DNA of 28,546 bases. Origin: CAWHOW01 sp050013795. Lineage in GTDB: Bacteria > Bacteroidota > Bacteroidia > Bacteroidales > CG2-30-32-10. The translations under genes were made by a program, and so were the position numbers. Below the pieces are notes generated by a model that made no database searches, was not told where the DNA came from, and saw nothing but the letters and a program-made list of their open reading frames with translations. Below are positions 1-5,829 of the stretch, in pieces. Positions within the stretch are counted from its first letter, which is position 1. Each line of letters starts with the position of its first letter. The stretch spans positions 1-28,546 of the forward strand of contig JBEKEO010000020.1 in NCBI GenBank assembly GCA_050013795.1. The letters run 5' to 3'.

Positions 1-828
1 AACACCACTGTTGAATCATTTATTACCGTTAACAGGGGCAATCACAACGACAGGCAAAACTTCATACTGTTAAATGCCGATAGTGTACCCGCGTATAATT
101 CCTATGTTGCGGCAGGGCAGGAATTCAGGCTGCTTTTTAATAACATGAAGACGAATAAATTATTTGTCAGTTATTATAACCGTACTTTTCCTGTTGCTTC
201 ACCGCCATATTCAGCTTTAAAAGAGAAGCCCATTGACCTGAGAGCTGACAGTGTTTTTGCTGTTTCTTTAAAAGATGGCAGTACCGCAATGCTTAATTTT
301 TCCAAGAAAGGGATATATCATTTTCAGGCCGATACCAGTCAGAAGGAAGGGTTTACTGTTTTCAGGTTCGATGATGATTTTCCGGAAATTACCAGTTTAT
401 CGCAAATGCTGCATCCTATACGTTACCTGACTACAAAGAATGAATATAACGATCTTGAAGCGATGAATAATGATAAGGAAGCCGTTGACAAGTTCTGGAT
501 TGAGAATGCCGGAAATGCTGACAGGGCAAAGCAAATGATAAAGCTCTATTATAACAGGGTGATGGATGCCAACAGGTTCTTTACATCCTACCTTGAAGGC
601 TGGAAAACTGACAGGGGCATCATTTACATTATCTATGGTCCGCCTAATATAGTGTACAAAGGAAAGAATTCAGAAGTGTGGGTTTATGGCGAAGACAAAA
701 ATTTGCTTTCAATACACTTCGATTTTAGCAAGGTTGGAAATCCTTTCACCGACAACGATTACAACCTCACACGCTCTCCTATCTATAAGGATGGCTGGTA
801 CATAGCCGTTGACAACTGGAGAAGATGA
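1..828 (+). CDS. GWxTD domain-containing protein, C-terminal part (5' end outside window)
   Basis: The reading frame is open from base 1, so the true start lies upstream; an ATG at 145 is internal. The visible 275 residues end with the GWxTD signature (GWKTDRGIIYIIYGPP at about 585-650) followed by a tryptophan/tyrosine-rich segment (VWVYG). In the family this domain lies at the C-terminus of secreted or periplasmic proteins of Bacteroidota and related phyla whose biochemical role is not established. The part before it looks like a beta-rich domain, with many alternating polar and hydrophobic residues. The gene ends at TGA 826-828, and repeat-rich spacer DNA follows. The family call is firm; no function can be given. 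Confidence 0.88.
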   Translation, partial: NTTVESFITVNRGNHNDRQNFILLNADSVPAYNSYVAAGQEFRLLFNNMKTNKLFVSYYNRTFPVASPPYSALKEKPIDLRADSVFAVSLKDGSTAMLNFSKKGIYHFQADTSQKEGFTVFRFDDDFPEITSLSQMLHPIRYLTTKNEYNDLEAMNNDKEAVDKFWIENAGNADRAKQMIKLYYNRVMDANRFFTSYLEGWKTDRGIIYIIYGPPNIVYKGKNSEVWVYGEDKNLLSIHFDFSKVGNPFTDNDYNLTRSPIYKDGWYIAVDNWRR

Positions 829-889
829 GCGTTATATACAGGTTAATGTTGTAATACTAAAAGATGAAATCAAAAAAGTAGTCAATGGA

Positions 890-990
890 TTATAACACTT
901 GGCGAACTTGGCGTAAACTCTGCGAACTTGGCGGTAAAAAATTTTAACCGCAAAGAACGCAAAGAGAAGCACGCAAAGAGCACAAAGAAA
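890..990. repeat. Head-to-head pair of CGCAAAG-type intergenic repeats
   Basis: Bases 893-939 carry units of the form cttggcgaa...ttggcggt. Bases 944-989 carry the near-complement: accgcaaagaacgcaaag, gaagcacgcaaag, agcacaaag. The two halves face each other around an AT centre (taaaaaatttta), so the spacer could form a long imperfect hairpin or cruciform. Units recur about every 9-13 bases. Similar CGCAAAG and CACAGAG strings are scattered between genes in many Bacteroidota. Here the element fills most of the gap between the GWxTD gene and the ABC permease, and it has no coding potential. Confidence 0.6.
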
Positions 991-1032
991 ATTATCGGTG
1001 CCAAATAAAAGAAATACCCCGAAAGAAAGTTG

Positions 1033-2271
1033 ATGAAGAATATTTTTTACAAAAAGAAAAGTTACGAAGGCGTTGGTTCCTTATCGTCGCTGGCATGGAA
1101 GCGTTTCAAAAAGGACAGGCTTGCCATGGGTTCTTTTCTTTTCGTGATATTCGCCACATTGCTTGCCACCCTCGGCTACCTTATTACGCCCGATTCCACG
1201 CCTTTTGCCAACGAACAGCACCTTGAACTTGCTGCTAAGAAACCGGGTTATAAAGTAACCATGCTAAGAGTTCGAAATGCTCAAAAGGAAGTCAATACAG
1301 GTGTTTTTGGCAAGATGCTCTATGGAAAGAAAAGCGATTATACCGATTATCCTTTGTATTCATGGCATTTTGATGGGAATAATATAGTAACCGAAGATTA
1401 TACAGGCGATACTCCCAATGACGGAGAGGTCAGAAAATTCAATATTGCAGAAGTTATCTACCCTGTTGCAGACAAGAACAAGATTGTTGAGGCAGGAGAT
1501 AAGCTTCAATTTGAAGATATTTTGGGTAATAAGAATGAGATAGCCAAAGCTGAATTAAAGCAAAGGATTGAAAAAGAAAACCTCTCTGCAAAAACATTCC
1601 TGCTTGGCACCGACCGCTACGGAAGGGACCTGCTAAGCCAGCTTATTATCGGGACAAGGGTATCATTGTCGGTTGGCTTTATTTCTGTCCTTATCTCGCT
1701 CGTAATAGGCATACTGCTTGGCGCATTAGCCGGCTTTTTTAAAGGCTGGGTGGATAACTTCATTGTATGGTTCATCAATGTGGTATGGTCGATACCCACG
1801 CTGCTGCTGGTAATAGCCATAACATTTGCGCTGGGCAAGGGTTTCTGGCAGGTGTTCATAGCCGTGGGGCTTACCATGTGGGTGGATGTGGCGCGAGTGG
1901 TGAGGGGACAAATTCTAAGCATACGCGAAAAAGAGTTTGTTGAAGCCGGAAGGGCGCTTGGATTCAGGAATTCAAGGATAATTTTCCGTCATATCCTCCC
2001 TAATGTAATGGGACCTGTAATAGTGATCTCGGCAGCTAATTTTGCTTCGGCTATTTTGATTGAAGCGGGTCTAAGCTTCCTCGGTATAGGAGTTCAGCCG
2101 CCCATGCCTTCGTGGGGAACCATGATAAAAGAACATTATGCCTATATTATCCTCAATTCAGCCCACCTTGCCATACTGCCCGGCATTGCCATTATGCTTA
2201 TGGTGCTGGCATTTATGCTTATCGGCAACGGACTGCGCGATGCCCTTGATACAAGGGCTTACGAAGGGTAG
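1033..2271 (+). CDS. ABC transporter permease, peptide/nickel type (OppC/DppC family)
   Basis: This is an inner-membrane permease of a peptide-type ABC importer. An OppC_N-like first membrane helix lies at about residues 32-53. A hydrophilic extracytoplasmic segment of about 120-130 residues follows, then a C-terminal permease domain (about 195-405) with five or so membrane helices. The domain starts after LGTDRYGRDLLSQ, and its cytoplasmic EAA loop reads EAGRALGFRNSR...HILPN, which contacts the ATPase. The end (DALDTRAYEG) resembles the usual DALDPR ending. ATG 1033 is preferred over TTG 1030 just before it. The long loop after helix 1 is larger than in proteobacterial OppC. No OppB, ATPase or binding protein lies next to it, so its partners must be encoded elsewhere. 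Confidence 0.9.
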   Translation: MKNIFYKKKSYEGVGSLSSLAWKRFKKDRLAMGSFLFVIFATLLATLGYLITPDSTPFANEQHLELAAKKPGYKVTMLRVRNAQKEVNTGVFGKMLYGKKSDYTDYPLYSWHFDGNNIVTEDYTGDTPNDGEVRKFNIAEVIYPVADKNKIVEAGDKLQFEDILGNKNEIAKAELKQRIEKENLSAKTFLLGTDRYGRDLLSQLIIGTRVSLSVGFISVLISLVIGILLGALAGFFKGWVDNFIVWFINVVWSIPTLLLVIAITFALGKGFWQVFIAVGLTMWVDVARVVRGQILSIREKEFVEAGRALGFRNSRIIFRHILPNVMGPVIVISAANFASAILIEAGLSFLGIGVQPPMPSWGTMIKEHYAYIILNSAHLAILPGIAIMLMVLAFMLIGNGLRDALDTRAYEG

Positions 2272-2378
2272 AAAGTTTGTTGTATTACAGAAAGAAGCAA
2301 ATTGTTAAAAGTAGGCAGGAGGCAGCAGCAGTCCGTCACGGCGGATGTTCGAATGTTTAACTGTTCGCTTGTTCTTAA

Positions 2379-2774
2379 TCACAGTTTTATTTTTCTCGCT
2401 ATACCGTAAATAATGCAATAACCATCGCCTGTAGCTGAATCGGCGTTGGTTACGATGGTTACTTTTTTGTTTTCCACTATAGCTGTATCGGAACTGCCTG
2501 TTGAAAGAAATTTACTGAATGAATCCGCTCCCGAATTCAGTATAAAGCCCGATACCATTTGCTCAATAGCAGCAGTATCGGTTATCAGGAAAACGTTAGT
2601 GCTCGTAAAAGCTGTGCTTCCGGCAGAAAACCTGAGTTCAGCCATAGCTATGCTCCAAGCATATCCCCTGCCGGGGGCTGCAAGTTGAGGTATATCAATA
2701 GCAATGCTGTTTGCGGTTTTTAGCTGCGCTGCTGAAATAGTTAGTCTAAATGTAGTGAAGGATGTTGTTGCCAT
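2379..2774 (-). CDS. Hypothetical protein, 131 aa, beta-rich
   Basis: I do not recognise this protein. It starts at ATG 2774 (MATTSFTTFRLTISAAQ) and has no signal peptide, membrane helix or cysteine cluster. Alternating Thr/Ser and hydrophobic residues suggest a beta-sheet fold, and it ends in the basic stretch RKIKL. It is the last gene of a leftward cluster of small unknown proteins (2951-3742, 3794-4288, 4303-4560). It is separated from the 263-residue gene by 176 bp that contain a CACAGAG repeat. An opposing frame at 2446-2688 is open but lies inside this gene. The coding call rests on length, composition and cluster direction. Confidence 0.65.
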   Translation of the reverse strand: MATTSFTTFRLTISAAQLKTANSIAIDIPQLAAPGRGYAWSIAMAELRFSAGSTAFTSTNVFLITDTAAIEQMVSGFILNSGADSFSKFLSTGSSDTAIVENKKVTIVTNADSATGDGYCIIYGIARKIKL

Positions 2775-2844
2775 GGTTTTAAATTTTTATGGTCATTAGG
2801 CATTAGTCATTTGTTCGAATGTTCTTCATTCTTTAATAAAAAGC

Positions 2845-2890
2845 TTAACCACAGAGAATACAGAGAAGCCACAGAGGTTCACAGAGAATA
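2845..2890 (+). repeat. CACAGAG-type dispersed repeat, copy 1
   Basis: The sequence runs ttaaccacagag, aatacagag, aagccacagag, gttcacagag: four units of 9-12 bases ending in ACAGAG. The same element occurs in reverse orientation at 12517-12563 and in degraded form at 21011-21053. It lies between two hypothetical genes of the leftward cluster. Confidence 0.7.
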
Positions 2891-2950
2891 AAAGGGTTGC
2901 TTTTTTTTAAACTCCAGGCACTCTAAGTACTACAAAATCAAGGCACTTCC

Positions 2951-3742
2951 TTACGGCATTATTTGTGTAGTAGATCCTACGCTCCATGGACCATCTAATG
3001 TTGGATGCTTACTTTTTGCCCAACGGAAAAAAATTATCGCAATTTTAGCCGGTTCTGTTGCCCCTGTTGCCAGTACAGTTAAATTTTTTGTATAGGTATC
3101 TGTTTGTAATTTAAAATCGGCTCTTGACGAATGCTCTATTACCAATCTTGGGTCGGTGGCTTTTGTCGGCAAGCCTGCCGTACCCAGGTAAAATACGCCA
3201 ACGGCATATTCCACAAGGTCGAAACCTTTAAGCTTGTGGGCGCGCCCGCTATGAACTTTTTCGGTAAAACACTTTATATGTAACATGCTGCCGCCTATTG
3301 GTAATATCATAGGGTAAACCAAATCGTCGGGGATTATAGTTTTATCCAATCCTTTAATTTTTGCCACAGGATGACTGCCTGTAACGGGGGCTGAATACGT
3401 TTCGGGTATATTAAAATTGCTGCAATCGAGCGAAGTTAAGCCTGCTGTGGCTTTTACTTTCATTATCAGTTTATTTGTTTTATCGTAAGCTATGGTGTTT
3501 TTAATTATATTCTCCATATCGTTCTTAATATCGGTGGTATAGCCGCCTTTCCTGTTTATATAAGAAGGATAGAGCAAATTCCAGGCTGCAAGCAGTCCCT
3601 GCCAGAATGCGAGTTGGGCGGCAGTCCAGCCGAACTGTATATATTTCTGGGGCGTACCGGTTGTAAGATAAGGTGTTGTGACTGTGATAAAAGTGTTGTA
3701 ACCCTTGATATCCCTTGGAATGGTTGTTTTTTCTCCTGACAT
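2951..3742 (-). CDS. Conserved hypothetical protein, 263 aa (Bacteroidota-type, function unknown)
   Basis: It starts at ATG 3742 (MSGEKTTIPRDIKGYNTF) and has no signal peptide or membrane helix. The first ~100 residues look helical and rich in W/A/Q (AQLAFWQGLLAAWNLLYPSY), then reach LDCSNFNIPET. The second half looks like a beta-sandwich and ends in FFRWAKSKHPTLDGPWS. From memory, this layout (helical N-terminus, a short TIxDLxxFNI-like linker, C-terminal RWxxxKHPxxxGPWS) recurs in uncharacterised Bacteroidota proteins, but I could not search for it and no function is known to me. It is the third gene of the leftward cluster, 51 bp after the heptad-repeat gene. Confidence 0.75.
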   Translation of the reverse strand: MSGEKTTIPRDIKGYNTFITVTTPYLTTGTPQKYIQFGWTAAQLAFWQGLLAAWNLLYPSYINRKGGYTTDIKNDMENIIKNTIAYDKTNKLIMKVKATAGLTSLDCSNFNIPETYSAPVTGSHPVAKIKGLDKTIIPDDLVYPMILPIGGSMLHIKCFTEKVHSGRAHKLKGFDLVEYAVGVFYLGTAGLPTKATDPRLVIEHSSRADFKLQTDTYTKNLTVLATGATEPAKIAIIFFRWAKSKHPTLDGPWSVGSTTQIMP

Positions 3743-3793
3743 GATTTCCTGTGTTTAGTTAATAATGAATTGTTTATTTATACTGGTATAATT

Positions 3794-4288
3794 TTAACCT
3801 GTTGCGGCTAAATATGAACAAAGCCTTTGACAGGATAAACATTTCATGGCGATATGTGCACCTGAAGCGGCGATATGTGCACCTGAAGCTGTGATATGTG
3901 CACCTGTAGCCGTGATATGTGCACCTGAAGCGGCGATATGTTCACCTGAAGCGGTGATATGTGCACCTGAAGCTGTGATATGTGCACCTGTAGCCGTGAT
4001 ATGTTCACCTGAAGCGTTGATATGTGCACATGTAGCCGTGATATGTTCACCTGAAGCGGCGATATGTTCACCTGTAGCCGTGATATGTTCACCTGAAGCG
4101 GCGATATGTTCACCTGTAGCCGTGATATGTTCACCTGTAGCCGTGATATGTTCACCTGAAGCGGCGATATGTGCACCTGAAGCGGTGATATGTTCACCTC
4201 TCATGTTGAGTTGTTTACCTGTCGTAGTTATAACATGCCTCATCACGATGATAACGTCTGTTCGTATGCTGTTACTATATGCTTTCAT
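3794..4288 (-). CDS. Heptad-repeat protein, 164 aa, encoded by a 21-bp tandem array
   Basis: The protein starts at ATG 4288 (MKAYSNSIRTDVIIVMRH). About 17 copies of a 7-residue unit follow, G-[E/A]-H-I-[T/A/N]-A-[S/T], then a short tail with three cysteines (MKCLSCQRLC). Just before the regular array, RHVITTT and GKQLNMR look like decayed units of the same register, which favours this frame over the two others open through the array. Position changes are mild here (E/A, S/T, T/A). The Gly/His/Ile/Ala periodicity could build a solenoid or beta-roll, but that is inference. The start is 14 bp after the preceding ORF, suggesting one transcript. It could also be a non-coding minisatellite that is open by chance, because a 21-bp period without stops keeps every frame open. 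Confidence 0.5.
   Translation of the reverse strand: MKAYSNSIRTDVIIVMRHVITTTGKQLNMRGEHITASGAHIAASGEHITATGEHITATGEHIAASGEHITATGEHIAASGEHITATCAHINASGEHITATGAHITASGAHITASGEHIAASGAHITATGAHITASGAHIAASGAHIAMKCLSCQRLCSYLAATG
3851..4207. repeat. 21-bp tandem repeat array, 16 full copies plus a diverged 17th
   Basis: The unit is gatatgtgcacctgaagcggc and relatives. Copies are contiguous from 3851 to 4186, and a diverged copy ends at 4207. Further decayed units may reach about 4249. Variation is confined to a few sites: g/t at unit position 8, a/t at position 15, and the last three bases (ggc, ggt, cgt, tgt, gtt). Combinations of these variants recur in blocks, as expected from unequal exchange or slippage. 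There are no spacers between copies, so this is not CRISPR. The copy number probably varies between strains. Confidence 0.95.
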
Positions 4289-4302
4289 TTCCCGAAATAA
4301 TA

Positions 4303-4560
4303 TTAGGTAATTGGGATAAAAGAGATTTTTACTTTAAAATTACCAGCTACAGCCATCTCAGCAATGAAACGCAGGCAAAGGTTTTTATCGCAGGTTTTAA
4401 TACGGCTTATTTCCGAAGGGCATTTGTTGGCATCAAATGCCAGGTTACCTTGTGATGATTTATTATGTTTCAATATCATTTGCATTTGTTCGGCTACTTG
4501 TTTCTTTAAATCTTTGAACGCACACTCAACCTCTTCTTCGCGTGTAATGCAATCGCCCAT
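4303..4560 (-). CDS. Small hypothetical protein, about 85 aa
   Basis: The start is uncertain: ATG 4560 gives MGDCITREEEVECAF, and TTG 4575 would add five residues. The frame stays open upstream to a stop at 4615-4617 without another usual start. The product has a charged, probably helical middle (FKDLKKQVAEQMQMILKHN), four cysteines, and a hydrophobic end (KVKISFIPIT). I do not recognise it. It would be the first gene of the leftward cluster, its stop lying 14 bp before the heptad-repeat gene's start. An overlapping plus-strand frame (4364-4606) is also open. It may be a decayed remnant rather than a working gene. Confidence 0.35.
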   Translation of the reverse strand: MGDCITREEEVECAFKDLKKQVAEQMQMILKHNKSSQGNLAFDANKCPSEISRIKTCDKNLCLRFIAEMAVAGNFKVKISFIPIT

Positions 4561-4704
4561 CCGTTTTGAGTGCAAAAAACCTAAATATTTATCACCTGGC
4601 TCTTGAGTTAAAACTCATTTTTTATTTTTTTCTGAAACAAGGAATTAAATGCATTTTGAAACGAAAATCGAAGCTCGGGGTTATATATAATATAAGGTGG
4701 AAAT

Positions 4705-4745
4705 AAAAAAGCGGGATTCGATAGTTATCGTGATTCCCGCTTTTA
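4705..4745. terminator. Rho-independent terminator, probably bidirectional
   Basis: The hairpin is at 4711-4740: outer stem gcggga/tcccgc, inner stem cgata/tatcg around gt. It is flanked by aaaaaa on the left and tttt on the right. Read leftward, it ends the surface-protein transcripts (gene ending at 4840); the left A-run gives the required U-run. It also insulates the hypothetical cluster further left. Confidence 0.75.
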
Positions 4746-4762
4746 AAGGATGACTAATACTT

Positions 4763-4843
4763 TTACTTCGTTTTCATCATCTTTTTAGTATCAATTAATT
4801 TGCCGTCCACTATTAAAGCATAGGTGTATATGCCGCTGCCTAC
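4763..4843 (-). pseudogene. Remnant: last ~25 codons of a T9SS sorting domain
   Basis: Read leftward from 4843, the DNA translates as V-GSGIYTYALIVDG, then KLIDTKKMMKTK and a TAA at 4763-4765. This is the terminal beta-hairpin and basic tail of a type A sorting domain. It closely matches the end of the 1829-residue protein encoded at 5830-11319 (SSGIYSYSLTING, NLIDTKRMVKVK). It has no start and is preceded by a stop in its own frame. It sits in a different frame immediately after the TAG of the 297-residue gene, which already has a complete sorting domain. It is therefore a leftover of another, probably paralogous, secreted-protein gene. Confidence 0.8.
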
Positions 4844-5733
4844 TTAATAACCACCATCTTCTTCCCTCCGCTACTCTCCCCCGCCGTTTGCAGTTGGTAA
4901 TAATAAGTTCCCGCTGCAATATCTTTTGTTGAAATAAGCAAAGTATTAAATGTCCTATCCACTTTAAAGCGTTTTACTTCCGTGCCCTGCAAGTTATAAA
5001 AAACTATTTCCCCTTCGTTTATGCTCGGTGGCAGGCTATAATCTATTTTAGCGCTGCCATTATTTGGGTTGGGGTAAGCATTTGAAACACTGCTTTGCAT
5101 TGCCATTAATTTTTTATTTGCTTCCGCAATACCATCTGTTAAAGTTCCTGCTAAAGAATAAACTTCCGCCTTTCCCGTAACATTACTTAAAATCATTTTA
5201 GTTCCATTAGTTGTATTATAAATCGGATAATATTGATTGGCCCAAGTTGGCACAACTAAAGGCGCTGCCGCTGTATCTGTAAAAAGAATAGAATCATCTT
5301 CATTTACAATTTGTGTAATGGCTTTCCACGAAGTATCCGCAGAATAATTCCAAGAGCATGTATACATAAATTCAATTTTAGCATCGGTATTAAAAAGACT
5401 TTGGGAAATATATAAAATAGAATTATTGGTTTTGTCAAGGGAATTGGGACAAATGTTTGTGGTAACATTTGAATAGCTTATGGTTTTCCAAAATGTATGG
5501 TTCAAATTATAAAACTTAATTGTTTGTGCCGATTCATTAATTTGCACATATTTATCACCATCAATCTCAAGATTAACAAGGTAGAATAGTTGTTTGCCAT
5601 AACGGATGTTCCCCATCGCATCTTTACTCGTTTGAAAGTAACCGGTACTATCATAGATATGTTCAAGGGTAAACTGGGCATGAGTTTGCATACTCATTAA
5701 TAGAATGACTAAAAAAAACAGTAACTTTTGCAT
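4840..5733 (-). CDS. Secreted protein with T9SS type A sorting domain, 297 aa
   Basis: A signal peptide covers residues 1-19 or so (MQKLLFFLVILLMSMQTHAQ). A region of about 195 residues, rich in Tyr/Asn/Ser, matches nothing I recognise. The last ~80 residues are a T9SS sorting domain: AYPNPNNGSAKIDYSLP at 219-235, IVFYNLQGTEVKRF, and the final AGTYYYQL...KKMVVIK. In known systems such a domain directs the protein through the outer membrane by the PorU/SprA machinery, after which the domain is removed and the protein is released or lipid-anchored. The gene follows the giant fibre gene in the same direction after 96 bp that contain a hairpin terminator, so it may have its own transcript. Its 3' end abuts a remnant of another sorting domain. 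Confidence 0.85.
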   Translation of the reverse strand: MQKLLFFLVILLMSMQTHAQFTLEHIYDSTGYFQTSKDAMGNIRYGKQLFYLVNLEIDGDKYVQINESAQTIKFYNLNHTFWKTISYSNVTTNICPNSLDKTNNSILYISQSLFNTDAKIEFMYTCSWNYSADTSWKAITQIVNEDDSILFTDTAAAPLVVPTWANQYYPIYNTTNGTKMILSNVTGKAEVYSLAGTLTDGIAEANKKLMAMQSSVSNAYPNPNNGSAKIDYSLPPSINEGEIVFYNLQGTEVKRFKVDRTFNTLLISTKDIAAGTYYYQLQTAGESSGGKKMVVIK

Positions 5734-5772
5734 AGTGCTAATTTTAAAAAAGAGTCAACAAATATAATTAAA

Positions 5773-5816
5773 AATAGGTACAGGCACAGAGAAACATCAA
5801 AGCGCCTATACCTATT
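5773..5816 (-). terminator. Hairpin terminator behind the giant fibre gene
   Basis: The arms aataggta (5773-5780) and tacctatt (5809-5816) are perfect complements, and the inner aggc/gcct (5782-5785, 5804-5807) extends the stem. In the leftward direction the stem is followed by TTTTTAATTATATT. It lies 14 bases past the stop of the 1829-codon gene, so it would end or attenuate that transcript before the 297-residue gene. Confidence 0.65.
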
Positions 5817-5829
5817 TATTAAAATAGAA

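Noticed and set aside
3851..4207. CRISPR-like array
   Set aside because: Units are contiguous without spacers, and no cas genes are near.
3846..4310. Open plus-strand frame through the 21-bp repeats (AICAPEA-type repeat peptide)
   Set aside because: A 21-bp period without stop codons keeps every frame open. This frame starts inside the array, shows the harsher E/V changes between copies, and runs against the direction of all neighbours.
4364..4606. 80-codon plus-strand ORF opposite the small hypothetical gene
   Set aside because: It overlaps the leftward frame and reaches into the region before the terminator; its cysteine-rich composition is typical of an antisense shadow.
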